Part shown: positions 14,998-24,858 of the stretch, one piece after another | How the letters are laid out: the number at the start of each line of letters is the position of its first letter | Position numbering within the stretch: the first letter of the stretch is position 1 | DNA from: Lysobacter sp036697405 | GTDB lineage: Bacteria; Pseudomonadota; Gammaproteobacteria; Xanthomonadales; Xanthomonadaceae | Length of the DNA stretch: 64,000 nt | Assembly (NCBI RefSeq): GCF_036697405.1 | Contig: NZ_JBAHWA010000014.1 | Location: 1 to 64,000, forward strand | Reading direction: 5' to 3' | Notes under the pieces: model-generated | Told to the model about the DNA's origin: nothing | The model's input: only the letters and a program-made list of their open reading frames with translations | The model's database searches: none | Made by a program: the position numbers and the translations under genes

Positions 14998-16197
14998 ATG
15001 CCGTCGCATAAGTCCATGTTCCATAACGCTATTACCCGCGCTCCTCAGCTGTTGGCCGCGACCGCGCTCAGCCTGGCGCTGGTCGCCTGCGGCGGCGGCG
15101 AGCCGCCCGGCGGCCCCGGCGGCCAGAAGGGCCAGGTCACGGTGGTGACCCTGAAGCCCGAGACCGTCACCCTGACCCGCGAACTGCCGGGGCGCACCAG
15201 CGCCTCGCTGATCGCCGAAGTGCGGCCGCAGGTCAGCGGCATCGTCGAGCGCCGTTTGTTCACCGAAGGCGGCCTGGTCCGCGCCGGCCAGCCGCTGTAC
15301 CAGTTGGACGACAAGACCTACGCGGCGGATCTGGAAACCGCGCGGGCCACGCTCGCGCGCGGCGAAGCGGCCTTGAACTCGGCGCGCTTGAACGCCAAGC
15401 GCTCCAGCGACCTGGTCAAGATCGACGCGGTCAGCCGGCAGGACGACGAAGCCGCGATCGCCACGCTCAAGCAGAGCCAGGCCGACGTGGCCTCCGGCCG
15501 CGCCGCCGTGCAGAACGCCAGCGTGGTGTTGGGCCGCGCGCGCATCAGCGCTCCGATCAGCGGCCGCATCGGCAAGTCGGCGGTGACCCAGGGCGCTTTG
15601 GTGACGGCCAATCAGGCCGAGCCGCTGGCGGTGGTGCAACAGCTCGATCCGGTGCACGTCGACATCAGCCAGTCCAGCGCCGAGCTGCTCGCGCTGCGCA
15701 AGCAGATCGCCGCCGGCACCCTGACCGAGGCGAACACGCCGGTGACGATCCTGCTGGAAGACGGCAGCAAGTACCCGCTGGACGGCAAGCTGGCGTTCTC
15801 CGAAGTCACCGTGGACGAAGGCACCGGCAGCTTCCTGCTGCGTGTGGTGGTGCCCAATCCCGACCAACTGCTGATGCCCGGCATGTATGTGCGCGCGCTG
15901 ATCGGCACCGGCGTGCGCCAGAACGCGCTGCTGGTGCCGCAGCAGGGCATCACCCGCGATCCCAAGGGCAGCGCGACCGCGATGGTCGTCAACGCCAAGG
16001 GCCAGGTCGAACCGCGCGAGGTCCAGGTGGGCCAGGCGATCGGCGACAAGTGGCTGGTCGAAGGCGGCCTCAAGGCCGGCGACAGGGTGATCGTCGAGGG
16101 CCTGCAGAAGATCGGCCCCGGCATGCCGGTCGATGCGACCGAGAAGGGCGCCGCGCCCGCCAAGCCGGCCGCCCCCGCCGCCGCGCCTAAGCCGTAA
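14998..16197 (+). CDS. RND efflux periplasmic adaptor (MexA/AcrA type)
   Basis: The 399-residue lipoprotein has a signal with lipobox (SLALVAC, Cys near residue 31), a lipoyl half-domain (EVRPQVSGIVERRLFTEGGLVRAGQPLYQLD), an alpha-hairpin, and the second lipoyl half (ARISAPISGRIGKSAVTQGALV). It links the inner-membrane pump and outer-membrane channel encoded next. The operon is adaptor-pump-channel-TetR with 12-bp gap, 8-bp overlap and 4-bp overlap. The C-terminus is Ala/Pro/Lys rich. ATG 14998 has GAGG about 10 bp upstream; ATG 15016 would also leave a usable signal. Confidence 0.95.
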   Translation: MPSHKSMFHNAITRAPQLLAATALSLALVACGGGEPPGGPGGQKGQVTVVTLKPETVTLTRELPGRTSASLIAEVRPQVSGIVERRLFTEGGLVRAGQPLYQLDDKTYAADLETARATLARGEAALNSARLNAKRSSDLVKIDAVSRQDDEAAIATLKQSQADVASGRAAVQNASVVLGRARISAPISGRIGKSAVTQGALVTANQAEPLAVVQQLDPVHVDISQSSAELLALRKQIAAGTLTEANTPVTILLEDGSKYPLDGKLAFSEVTVDEGTGSFLLRVVVPNPDQLLMPGMYVRALIGTGVRQNALLVPQQGITRDPKGSATAMVVNAKGQVEPREVQVGQAIGDKWLVEGGLKAGDRVIVEGLQKIGPGMPVDATEKGAAPAKPAAPAAAPKP

Positions 16198-16209
16198 ACG
16201 GAGACATTC

Positions 16210-19200
16210 ATGGCACGGTTCTTTATCGATCGCCCGATCTTTGCCTGGGTCCTGGCGATCATCATCATGCTCGGTGGCGCGATCGCGATCACCCAACTGC
16301 CGATCTCGCAGTACCCGACCATCGCGCCGCCGACCGTATCGGTGAACGCGTCCTACCCCGGCGCTTCGGCCAAGGCCGTCGAGAACTCGGTGACCCAGAT
16401 CATCGAGCAGAACATGAAGGGCATCGACGGCCTGATGTACATGTCGGCGACCAGCTCGTCCGACGGCCAGTCCAGCGTCACCCTGACCTTCGAAAGCGGG
16501 GTCGATCCCGACATCGCCCAGGTGCAGGTGCAGAACAAGCTGCAGCTGGCCACGCCGCTGCTGCCGCAGATCGTGCAGCAGCAGGGCGTGAGCGTGTCCA
16601 AGGCGAACTCGTCGTTCCTGCAGGTCATCGGCTTCGTGTCCGAGGACGGCAGCATGAACGGCGCCGACATCGCCGACTACGTGGCCGCCAACCTGGTCGA
16701 TCCGCTCGCCCGCGTCGACGGCGTCGGCAGCACCCAGCTGTTCGGCACCAAGTACGCGATGCGGATCTGGCTGGACCCCGATAAGCTCAACACTTACAAG
16801 CTGACCCCGGCCGACGTCATCGGCGCCCTGAAAGCGCAGAACGCGCAGGTCGCGGTCGGCCAGCTCGGCGGCACGCCCTCGGTGAAGGGCCAGCAGCTCA
16901 ACGCCACCATCACCGCGCAGGACCGCCTGCAGACCGCCGAGCAGTTCCAGAACATCGTGCTGCGGTCCAACAGCAGCGGCGCGGTGCTGAAGCTGCGCGA
17001 CGTCGCCCGCGTGGAGCTGGGCCAGGAAGATTACGGCACCATCGCCCGCTTCAACGGCAAGCCGGCGACCGGCATCGCGATCTCGCTGGCCACCGGCGCC
17101 AATGCGCTGGCCACCGCGCAGGCGGTGCAGGCCGAGTTGGAGCAGCTCAAGCCCTCGTTCCCGAAGGGGCTCAAGGCGGTGACGCCGTTCGACACCACGC
17201 CGTTCGTGCGGGTGGCGATCGAGGAGGTGATCAAGACCCTGCTCGAGGCGATCGTGCTGGTGTTCCTGGTGATGTACCTGTTCCTGCAGAACTTCCGCGC
17301 CACCCTGATCCCCACCATCGCGGTGCCGGTGGTGTTGCTGGGCACGTTCGGCCTGCTGGCCCTGTTCGGCTATTCGGTCAACATGTTGACCATGTTCGCG
17401 GTGGTGCTGGCGATCGGCCTGCTGGTGGACGACGCCATCGTCGTGGTCGAGAACGTCGAGCGCGTGATGAGCGAGGAAGGGCTGTCGCCGGTCGAGGCCA
17501 CCCGCAAATCCATGGACCAGATCACCGGCGCGCTGGTCGGCATCGGCCTGGTGCTGTCGGCGGTGTTCGTGCCGATGGCCTTCCTGGGCGGCGCCACCGG
17601 CGTCATCTACCGCCAGTTCTCGGTCACCATCGTTTCGGCGATGGGCCTGTCGGTGCTGGTCGCGATCGTGCTGACTCCGGCGCTGTGCGCGACCATGCTC
17701 AAGCAGATCGAGAAGGGCCACCACGCCTCGGACAAGGGCTTCTTCGGCTGGTTCAACAAGAAGTTCGATGCCGGCAACAGCAAGTACCAGGGCGTGGTGC
17801 GCGGCATCGTCACCCGCTCGGGCCGCTTCATGATGGTGTTCGCCGCGATGGCGGTGCTGATGGGCGTGATGTTCTTCCGTCTGCCGTCGTCGTTCCTGCC
17901 GCAGGAGGACCAGGGCTTCCTGTTCACCATCGTGCAGGCGCCGGTCGGCGCGACCCAGGAGCGCACCGGCGAGGTGCTGAAGAAGGTCGAGGAGCAGTTC
18001 CTGTCGGACAAGGCGGTGGATTCGCTGTTCACCGTGCAGGGCTTCAGCTTCGCCGGCAACGGCCAGAACGCGGGCATGGCGTTCTCGCAGCTCAAGCCGT
18101 GGGAAGAGCGCGAAAACACCTGGGGCGACCGCTGGCGCTGGCTGACCAGCTTCGGCAAGACCCCGATGCCCGACAACAGCGTGGACGGTGTGGTCGGCCG
18201 CGCGATGGGCAGCTTCATGGGCATCAAGGACGCGTTCGTGTTCGCGCTGGCGCCGCCGGCGGTGTTCGAGCTGGGCAACTCCAACGGCTTCGTGTTCTAC
18301 ATGAAGGACAACGCCGGCCTGGGCCACGAGGCGCTGGTCGCCGCGCGCAACCAGTTCCTGGGCATGGCCGGCAAGAGCGAGCTGCTGCAGAACGTGCGCC
18401 CGAACGGCATGGAGGACACGCCGCAGTTCCGGGTCGACGTCGACAATCAAAAGGCCGCCGCCTTGGGCCTGAGCATCGACGACATCAACTCGACCCTGCA
18501 GGCGGCCTGGGGCGGTCAGTACATCGACGATTTCGTCGACCGCGGCCGGGTCAAGCGCGTCTACATCCAGTCCGACGCGCCGTTCCGCATGGTGCCCAGC
18601 GACTTCAATCGCTGGTACGTGCGCAACGACAAGGGCGACATGGTGCCGTTCTCGGCCTTCGCCAGCACGCGTTGGGAATACGGTTCGCCGCGCCTGGAGC
18701 GCTACAACGGCGTCTCGGCGCTCGAGATCAACGGCGAAGCCAAGGAGGGCGTGAGCTCGGGCCAGGCCATGGCGGAAGTGGAGAAGCTGGTGGCGCAACT
18801 GCCGCCGGGCATCGGTCTGGAATGGACCGGCCTGTCGTTCCAGGAACGCCAGGCCGGTGCGCAGACGCCGCTGCTGTACACGCTGTCGCTGCTGATCGTG
18901 TTCCTGTGCCTGGCGGCGATGTACGAAAGCTGGGCCATCCCGACCTCGGTGCTGCTGATCGCGCCGATGGGCATCCTGGGCACGGTGCTGGCGACCTGGG
19001 CGCGCGGCATGGAGCGCGACGTCTACTTCCAGGTGGCGATGCTCACCACCGTGGGTCTGTCGAGCAAGAACGCGATCCTGATCGTCGAGTTCGCCAAGGA
19101 GAACCTGAAGAACGGCATGGACCTGATCGGGGCCACCCTGGCCGCGGTGCGCGACCGCCTGCGCCCGATCATCATGACCTCGCTGGCCTTCGGCCTGGGC

Positions 19201-19404
19201 GTGCTGCCGCTGGCGCTGGCCACCGGCGCGGGTTCCGGCGCGCAGCGCGCGATCGGCACCGGCGTGCTGGGCGGCATGGTGGTGGGTACCTTCCTCGGCA
19301 TCTTCTTCGTACCGCTGTTCTTCGTGGTGGTGGAGAAACTGTTCGTCAGGAAAAAGCACGCGCCCCCGGCGCAGGCTTCGGCAGGAGCGCAGAGCCATGA
19401 ATAA
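16210..19404 (+). CDS. RND efflux transporter permease (MexB/AcrB, HAE-1 family)
   Basis: The 1064-residue inner-membrane proton-driven multidrug pump begins MARFFIDRPIFAWVLAIIIML, the usual HAE-1 start. The proton-relay aspartates in TM4 are present (LLVDDAIVVVENVERV). The second half repeats the topology (SSKNAILIVEFAKENL). Length is that of complete AcrB homologues, with no frameshift. Substrates cannot be predicted from sequence; TetR control suggests induction by toxic small molecules. Confidence 0.97.
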   Translation: MARFFIDRPIFAWVLAIIIMLGGAIAITQLPISQYPTIAPPTVSVNASYPGASAKAVENSVTQIIEQNMKGIDGLMYMSATSSSDGQSSVTLTFESGVDPDIAQVQVQNKLQLATPLLPQIVQQQGVSVSKANSSFLQVIGFVSEDGSMNGADIADYVAANLVDPLARVDGVGSTQLFGTKYAMRIWLDPDKLNTYKLTPADVIGALKAQNAQVAVGQLGGTPSVKGQQLNATITAQDRLQTAEQFQNIVLRSNSSGAVLKLRDVARVELGQEDYGTIARFNGKPATGIAISLATGANALATAQAVQAELEQLKPSFPKGLKAVTPFDTTPFVRVAIEEVIKTLLEAIVLVFLVMYLFLQNFRATLIPTIAVPVVLLGTFGLLALFGYSVNMLTMFAVVLAIGLLVDDAIVVVENVERVMSEEGLSPVEATRKSMDQITGALVGIGLVLSAVFVPMAFLGGATGVIYRQFSVTIVSAMGLSVLVAIVLTPALCATMLKQIEKGHHASDKGFFGWFNKKFDAGNSKYQGVVRGIVTRSGRFMMVFAAMAVLMGVMFFRLPSSFLPQEDQGFLFTIVQAPVGATQERTGEVLKKVEEQFLSDKAVDSLFTVQGFSFAGNGQNAGMAFSQLKPWEERENTWGDRWRWLTSFGKTPMPDNSVDGVVGRAMGSFMGIKDAFVFALAPPAVFELGNSNGFVFYMKDNAGLGHEALVAARNQFLGMAGKSELLQNVRPNGMEDTPQFRVDVDNQKAAALGLSIDDINSTLQAAWGGQYIDDFVDRGRVKRVYIQSDAPFRMVPSDFNRWYVRNDKGDMVPFSAFASTRWEYGSPRLERYNGVSALEINGEAKEGVSSGQAMAEVEKLVAQLPPGIGLEWTGLSFQERQAGAQTPLLYTLSLLIVFLCLAAMYESWAIPTSVLLIAPMGILGTVLATWARGMERDVYFQVAMLTTVGLSSKNAILIVEFAKENLKNGMDLIGATLAAVRDRLRPIIMTSLAFGLGVLPLALATGAGSGAQRAIGTGVLGGMVVGTFLGIFFVPLFFVVVEKLFVRKKHAPPAQASAGAQSHE

Positions 19405-20833
19405 GCTTCCGATCCACACCCTGGCGCTGGCGATCGCGCTGGCGACCAGCGGCTGCGTCAGCCTGGCGCCGAAGTTGCCCGTCGCCGACGCGGCGATTCC
19501 CGGCGAATGGCCGCTGCCGCCGACCACCCAGGCCTTCACCGGCGCCGCGCCGGTGGGCGAGGGCGGCGCGCCGGCCTCGACCGCGGTGGCCGACATCGGT
19601 TGGCAGGATTTCTTCGCCGATCCGAACCTGGAGACCCTGGTCGGCCGCGCGCTGGAGAACAACCGCGACCTGCGCGTGGCCGTGCTGAACGTCGAGAAGG
19701 CGCGCGCGCAATACCGCATCCAGCGCGCCGACCGCGTTCCGGCCGTGGGCGTCAGTGCGCAGTTGCAGCGCACCGGCGGCGACAATCAGGCGGTGGTCGA
19801 CCAATACACCGCCGGCGTGGGCATCACCAATTTCGAACTGGACCTGTTCGGGCGCGTGCGCAATCTGAGCCAGTCGGCGCTGCAGCGCTACTTCGCCGAG
19901 GAGGAGGCGCGCCGCAGCGCGCAGCTGAGCCTGATCGCCGAAGTGGCCAACGCCTACCTGACCCTGGCCGCCGACCGCGAACTGCTGTCGGTGTCCGAAG
20001 CCACCTTGAAGAACCAGCAGTCGGCGTACGAGCTGACCCAGAAGCGGCGCGAGCTGGGCGCGGTGTCGGGCCTGGAAGTGAGCCAGGCGCGCACCCAGGT
20101 CGAGCAGGCGCGCGCGGACGCGGCGCGTTATGCCGGGCAGGTGGCGCAGGACATCAACGCGCTGAACCTGTTGGTGGGCGAGCCGGTGGATCCGGCGCTG
20201 CTGCCGCAGCGCCTGACCAGCGAGGTCAGCGGCATCGCCGCCTTGCCGTCCGGGCTGCCGTCGGAAGTGCTGTTGCGCCGCCCCGACGTGCTGCAGGCCG
20301 AGCACTTGCTGCGCGCCGCCAACGCCAACATCGGCGCCGCGCGGGCGGCGTTCTTTCCCTCGATCAGCCTGACCGGTTTGCTCGGCAGCGCCAGCGGCGA
20401 GCTGTCGGGGTTGTTCGATGCGAACACGCGCGCCTGGTCGGTCAATCCGGTGGTGTCGATCCCGATTTTCCAGGGCGGCAAGCTGCGCGCGGGCCTGGAT
20501 TCGGCCAAGGCCGACCAGCAGATCGCCCTGGCGCAATACGAGAAGGCGATCCAGTCCGGCTTCCGCGACGTCGCCGACGCCCTGGCGCTGACCACCACCC
20601 TGGCCGAACAGCGCCAGGCGCAGGAAGCGCTGGTCGAGGCGGCCGCGCGCGCCGACGAACTGTCCACCGCGCGCTACAAGGCCGGCCGCGACAGCTACCT
20701 CAACCAGCTCGATGCGCAGCGCACCTTGTACGCGGCGCAGCAGGGCCTGGTGACCACGCGCTTGAACGAACAGATCAACCGCGTGACGCTCTACAAGGTC
20801 CTCGGAGGTGGCTGGAACGAGCGTAGCCAATGA
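19397..20833 (+). CDS. RND efflux outer-membrane channel (OprM/NodT type)
   Basis: The 478-residue lipoprotein has signal and lipobox (ATSGC, Cys near residue 17), then two TolC/OEP repeats. Blocks such as LRVAVLNVEKARAQYRIQRAD, NFELDLFGRVRNLSQ, LLRRPDVLQAEHLLRAANANIGAARAAFFPSISL and the second-repeat ARYKAGRDSYLNQLDAQRTLY are diagnostic. It overlaps the pump gene by 8 bp, showing translational coupling. Confidence 0.95.
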   Translation: MNKLPIHTLALAIALATSGCVSLAPKLPVADAAIPGEWPLPPTTQAFTGAAPVGEGGAPASTAVADIGWQDFFADPNLETLVGRALENNRDLRVAVLNVEKARAQYRIQRADRVPAVGVSAQLQRTGGDNQAVVDQYTAGVGITNFELDLFGRVRNLSQSALQRYFAEEEARRSAQLSLIAEVANAYLTLAADRELLSVSEATLKNQQSAYELTQKRRELGAVSGLEVSQARTQVEQARADAARYAGQVAQDINALNLLVGEPVDPALLPQRLTSEVSGIAALPSGLPSEVLLRRPDVLQAEHLLRAANANIGAARAAFFPSISLTGLLGSASGELSGLFDANTRAWSVNPVVSIPIFQGGKLRAGLDSAKADQQIALAQYEKAIQSGFRDVADALALTTTLAEQRQAQEALVEAAARADELSTARYKAGRDSYLNQLDAQRTLYAAQQGLVTTRLNEQINRVTLYKVLGGGWNERSQ

Positions 20834-21450
20834 GCAGGCAGGCCAAGTCCAGCCCCAAGGCCGAGGCGCGCGCGCTCGCCCAGCGCGAGCGCATCCTGGT
20901 CGCGGCGCAGAAGTGCTTCGTCGTGCACGGCTTCCATGCCGCCAGCATGGCCAACATCGCCGATACGGCCGGTATGAGCGCCGGCCTGATCTATCGCTAC
21001 TTCAAGAGCAAGAACGACATCATCCTGGCCATCATCGGGCGCCAGCTCGAGGAGGCCAGGGCCGATGTGGCGCAGCTGCACACCAGCAGCGACCTGGTCG
21101 GCGGCATCGCCGGGGTGTTCCAGCAGTGGCAGGCCAAGGACCCCACCCTGACCAATGCGGCCCTGTTCCTGGAGCTGACCGCGCAGGCCACCCGCGACGA
21201 TGAGATCGCCGCGGCCACGCAGTCGTCGGACCGGGTTCTGCGCGCCGACCTGGTGGCGTGGTTCGTGCGCGGCACCGAGGACGGCGGCCTGGGCCTGCCG
21301 CAGCGCGAGGCCGAAACCCGGGTGCTGCTGCTGCAGTCCTTGATCGAGGGCCTGGCGATCCGCGCCATCTGCCAGCCGGAGCTGAGCGTGGACGAGGTCA
21401 AGCTGGCCCTGCAGCACGTGCTGCCGGCCCTGCTGTCCACGAAGGCCTGA
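20830..21450 (+). CDS. TetR/AcrR repressor of the RND operon
   Basis: The 206-residue protein has an N-terminal TetR HTH (ILVAAQKCFVVHGFHAASMANIADTAGMSAGLIYRYFKSKNDII, residues 20-63) and a helical ligand domain. Its start overlaps the stop of the channel gene (ATGA). Placement as last gene of the operon implies autoregulation; the AATGA-N4-TCATT-type dyad at 14930-14947 is the obvious site (inference). Confidence 0.93.
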   Translation: MSRQAKSSPKAEARALAQRERILVAAQKCFVVHGFHAASMANIADTAGMSAGLIYRYFKSKNDIILAIIGRQLEEARADVAQLHTSSDLVGGIAGVFQQWQAKDPTLTNAALFLELTAQATRDDEIAAATQSSDRVLRADLVAWFVRGTEDGGLGLPQREAETRVLLLQSLIEGLAIRAICQPELSVDEVKLALQHVLPALLSTKA

Positions 21451-21489
21451 ACGGCGCGGCGGCGCACGTCGGACTTTCCGGCGCTGCGT

Positions 21490-21522
21490 CCGCGCGCGCC
21501 GGGACATCGCCGGCGCGCGCGG
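21490..21522. terminator. 13-bp perfect hairpin between convergent genes
   Basis: CCGCGCGCGCCGG (21490-21502), a 7-nt loop, and the exact reverse complement (21510-21522). It lies between the TetR stop and the convergent methyltransferase stop. There is no T-run, so classic intrinsic termination is unproven; a structural barrier or processing site is possible. Confidence 0.5.
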
Positions 21523-21524
21523 CC

Positions 21525-22367
21525 TTAGCGTTTGCTCGCCAACACGCCGTCCAACGCCAGCTGCGCCTTGAAGCCGGCCTTGTCCAGGCGCTTGGCGACT
21601 TCGCGCGGCACGTCGCGGCCGCTGGTGAGCTTGTTCGGGCTGCCGGTGTAATGGAACAGACGGCCGCCGCGGCGCAGCACCCGCGCCAGTTGATCGTAGA
21701 AAGCCTGCGAATACAGCTCGCCGGCGATGCCGAAGCGCGGCGGATCGTGGAGCAGGGCATCGACCGAGGCGTCGGCGATCTGCGCGATCGCTTTGGACAC
21801 GTCGGCATGGGCGAGCCGCAAACGCCCGCCGTGGGCGGGCGCGTCCGGGTCGGGCGACCAGGGATTGAGCGTGCGCAGCCACAGCACGTTCTCGTTTTTC
21901 TCGAACGAGAGGATGCGCGCCGCACCCGCGTCCAGGCAGCAGGCGGCGAAATAGCCCAGGCCGCCGCAGGTATCCAGCACCACCTTGCCGCGCGGTTCGA
22001 CCAGCGCGACCTTGCGCTGCGCGTCGTCGACGGGCGAGGTCTTGGCGGTGGGCAGCATCTTGATGCCGTCGATTTCGAAGGTGGGCGCGCCCCATTCGGT
22101 CGGCACCAGCTTGATCAGCGAACCGGCATAGCGCGACACCGGTGCGTAGTCCGCACCGTCCCAGTAGTAGACGGTGCGGTCCTTGAGCGGGCCGGGGTAG
22201 GGGTAACTGCGTTCGCGCCATTGCCAGTCCTGCGCGTCCAAGCGCGCCTCGTCGTTGGTACGGCCCAGATCCAGCGAGCCCGTCCACGCGCCGGCCCGGG
22301 CGTCGCGCGCGGCGAGCAGGGCCTCGGCGATGGGACGGGTCAGCAAGGGGCCTGAGTAGTGGGGCAC
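21525..22367 (-). CDS. SAM-dependent methyltransferase (COG2521-like)
   Basis: The 280-residue class I methyltransferase has an N-terminal substrate part (GAPTFEIDGIKMLPTAKTSPV), the SAM-binding strand VVLDTCGGLGYFAACCLDAGA, and motif IV HDPPRFGIAGELYSQAFYDQL, followed by RLFHYTGSPN. HDPPRF plus FHYTG recalls the COG2521 predicted methyltransferases known mostly from archaea. The start is set at GTG 22367 (encoded MPHYSG-like N-terminus); no in-frame ATG is close. The substrate is unknown. Confidence 0.82.
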   Translation of the reverse strand: MPHYSGPLLTRPIAEALLAARDARAGAWTGSLDLGRTNDEARLDAQDWQWRERSYPYPGPLKDRTVYYWDGADYAPVSRYAGSLIKLVPTEWGAPTFEIDGIKMLPTAKTSPVDDAQRKVALVEPRGKVVLDTCGGLGYFAACCLDAGAARILSFEKNENVLWLRTLNPWSPDPDAPAHGGRLRLAHADVSKAIAQIADASVDALLHDPPRFGIAGELYSQAFYDQLARVLRRGGRLFHYTGSPNKLTSGRDVPREVAKRLDKAGFKAQLALDGVLASKR

Positions 22368-22584
22368 GACGGGCGATCTCTCGGTGGCGACGCCGGCGCA
22401 TCGCCGATGCGGTGAGGCGGCGATGGATGCAGGGCTGGGGGCGGATCGTACCGTGTGCGCGGCGCTGCGGGCGCGACGGGAACGCCGCGACCTCGGTCGC
22501 GCAGCGCGGTCGTGGGCGATGTCCGGCCGCAGCCTGCGGCTACGCGCGCCGCAAATCGCCAAGGCATCGGCGCGCGCCGCTGTT

Positions 22585-22612
22585 TTGAAATGAGAAGCAT
22601 TCTCATTATAGT
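22585..22612 (+). promoter_or_regulatory. promoter with Fur box for the siderophore receptor
   Basis: TTGAAA (22585-22590), a 16-bp spacer, then TATAGT (22607-22612). The spacer is filled by the Fur-like palindrome AATGAGAA-GCA-TTCTCATT (22589-22607). Binding of iron-loaded Fur would block RNA polymerase. The receptor ATG follows 32 bp after the -10. Confidence 0.8.
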
Positions 22613-22644
22613 GGACGCACTCCCACGTTCCGGAATCGTCCTGC

Positions 22645-24807
22645 ATGCATGTTTCTTCCCGGCCTGGCGCCGCGCCGACGGCCTCGCTCGCGGCCGCCAT
22701 CGCCTGCGTGTTCGCGTTCGCCAGTCTGTCCTTGTCGGCCCAGGCGGGCCCTTCCGCTGCGCCGCTCGCACCCGGCGCCGGCGATGCCGCGGCAGACGAG
22801 GCCGATGCGACCCTGCCGGCGGTCACCGTGCACGGCGTGGCGGTGGACGAAACCGCGAACGGGCCGGTGCAGGGCTATGCCGCGCGCCGCAGCGCCACCG
22901 GCACCAAGACCGACACCCCGCTGCTGGAGACGCCGCAGTCGATCTCGGTGATCGGGCGCGAGGAGCTCGATGCGCGCGGCGCGCAGACGGTCATGGAGGC
23001 GGTGGGGTACGCGCCCGGCGTCGTGGTCGGCAACTGGGGCTACGACGCGCGCGGCATCGACTGGCTGCTGATCCGCGGTTTCGACGCCACCAACGCCATG
23101 TTCCGCGACGGCCTGCTGATGCCGGCCTATTCGCTCACCGATTCGTACGGGCTGGAGCGGGTGGAACTGCTGCGCGGGCCGGCGTCGGTGACCTTCGGGC
23201 AGAGCGACGCGGGCGGCGTCGTCAACCGGGTCAGCAAGCAGCCCAGCGCCAGCGCCGTGCGCGAGCTCGAATTGCAGGTGGGCAGCTTCGATCGGCGGCG
23301 GCTGGCCGCGGACGTCGGCGGCCCGCTGAGCGACGCGCTGAGCTACCGCGTGGTCGCCACCAGCCTGGACAGCCACACCCAGGAGCGCTACCCGAACGGG
23401 GCGCAGGTCGAGGTGAGGCGCGACTACCTGGCGCCGTCGCTGCGCTGGCAGCCCTCGCCGGACACCTCCTTCACCCTGCTGGGCGAGTACTTCAAGAGCC
23501 GGGCGGGCGACGACACCGGTTACGTGGTCGGCCCCGGCGGCGTGCCCACGCGGGTCAAGGAAGGCGAGCCGCGCTACAGCTGGATCGAACAGGAACAGCA
23601 CGCGCTGGGTTATCTGTTCGAGCACCGTCTGAGCGAGGCCTGGGCCCTGCACCAGAACCTGCGCTACAACGGCTTCGACACCGACAAGCACCACATCCAT
23701 TCCAGCCTGGGCGGCGACGGCCGCACCCTGACGCGCAGCGCGCGCTACGACATGGACCGCGTCCACCAGTGGACCGTCGACACCAACCTGCAGGGCCGCG
23801 TGAGCGGCGGCGCCGCCGAACACACCTTGTTGGTCGGAGTGGACTGGACCCGGATCGGCTATTGGACGCAGTCCTATTCCGGCCCGGCGCCGGACCTGGA
23901 CCTGCTGGCGCCCGTCTACGGCCGGCCCATCGCCGCGCCCTCGCTGCTGGGCACGGACTTCAAGCAGGCCACCACCCAGATCGGCGTGTACGCGCAGGAT
24001 CAGATCCGCTACGGCGAGCATTGGGTGCTCACCCTGAGCGGCCGCCAGGATCGCGTCGAAGCCGTCACCCGCGATCGCCTGGGCGGCAGCCGCAGCACTC
24101 AGACCGACGACCAGTTCAGCGCGCGCGCCGGCGTGACCTACCTGGTCGGCAACGGCTGGGCGCCCTACATCAGCTACGGCGAATCCTTCCTGCCCACCAG
24201 CGGCGTCGGCGCCGACGCGCGCCCGTTCGAGCCCAGCCGCGGCAAGCAGGTGGAGGCGGGCGTGAAGTTCCAGCCCGAGGGCGCGCGCACCCTGCTGACC
24301 GCGGCGGTGTTCGACCTGCGCAAGTCCAACGTGCTCACCTACGACCAGCAGACCTTCGAAGGCCGCCAGATCGGCCGCATCCGCTCGCGCGGCGTCGAAC
24401 TGGAGGCCAAGACCGAATTGGCGCGGGGCCTGGACCTGACCGCGTCCTACACCTGGCTGGACATGAAGGTGATCGACAGCGCCAACGCCGTCGAGCTGGG
24501 CAACACCCCGATCCAGGTGCCCGAGCAGACCGCCGCCGTGTGGCTGGACTACGGCATGGACAACGGTTTCGGCGTCGGCGCCGGCGCGCGTTACATCGGC
24601 CGCCGCTGGAACGACGAGGGCAACACCCGCGCCGAAGGCGTCGTCGCCCTGGTCGACGCCAGCGCGCATTACCAGCGCGGGCCGTGGCGCTTCGCCCTCA
24701 ACGTCAGCAATCTCGCGCAACGCGAATACGTTTCCTCGCGCGCGTACGGCGGCTATTACCCCGGCAGCGAGCGCAGCTGGCTGGCGACGGTGAAGTATCG
24801 ATTTTGA
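22645..24807 (+). CDS. TonB-dependent siderophore receptor (FhuA-like)
   Basis: The 720-residue outer-membrane receptor has a signal peptide to about residue 33, a TonB-box-like TLPAVTVHG, a plug domain (ETPQSISVIGREELDARGAQTVMEAVGYAPGVV, then RGFDATNAMFRDGLL) and a 22-stranded barrel ending in aromatic F (TVKYRF), the usual BAM signal. The plug spacing matches FhuA-type ferric-hydroxamate receptors, but the actual siderophore cannot be told. A Fur box sits in its promoter. No uptake ABC or synthesis genes accompany it. Confidence 0.95.
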   Translation: MHVSSRPGAAPTASLAAAIACVFAFASLSLSAQAGPSAAPLAPGAGDAAADEADATLPAVTVHGVAVDETANGPVQGYAARRSATGTKTDTPLLETPQSISVIGREELDARGAQTVMEAVGYAPGVVVGNWGYDARGIDWLLIRGFDATNAMFRDGLLMPAYSLTDSYGLERVELLRGPASVTFGQSDAGGVVNRVSKQPSASAVRELELQVGSFDRRRLAADVGGPLSDALSYRVVATSLDSHTQERYPNGAQVEVRRDYLAPSLRWQPSPDTSFTLLGEYFKSRAGDDTGYVVGPGGVPTRVKEGEPRYSWIEQEQHALGYLFEHRLSEAWALHQNLRYNGFDTDKHHIHSSLGGDGRTLTRSARYDMDRVHQWTVDTNLQGRVSGGAAEHTLLVGVDWTRIGYWTQSYSGPAPDLDLLAPVYGRPIAAPSLLGTDFKQATTQIGVYAQDQIRYGEHWVLTLSGRQDRVEAVTRDRLGGSRSTQTDDQFSARAGVTYLVGNGWAPYISYGESFLPTSGVGADARPFEPSRGKQVEAGVKFQPEGARTLLTAAVFDLRKSNVLTYDQQTFEGRQIGRIRSRGVELEAKTELARGLDLTASYTWLDMKVIDSANAVELGNTPIQVPEQTAAVWLDYGMDNGFGVGAGARYIGRRWNDEGNTRAEGVVALVDASAHYQRGPWRFALNVSNLAQREYVSSRAYGGYYPGSERSWLATVKYRF

Positions 24808-24858
24808 GGCGCGGCGGACGAGCGCCGGCGTAGGGGGACGCAAGCCCGCCTGCGCCGG

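Noticed and set aside
14941..19785. 1614-codon open frame antisense to the RND operon
   Set aside because: It lies opposite genes with perfect family matches; the translation is Arg/His/Gln/Asp-rich low complexity, a usual high-GC antisense artefact.
22455..24833. Second long plus-strand frame overlapping the TonB receptor
   Set aside because: Arg/Gly-rich frame shadow; the receptor frame has signal peptide, plug and terminal Phe.
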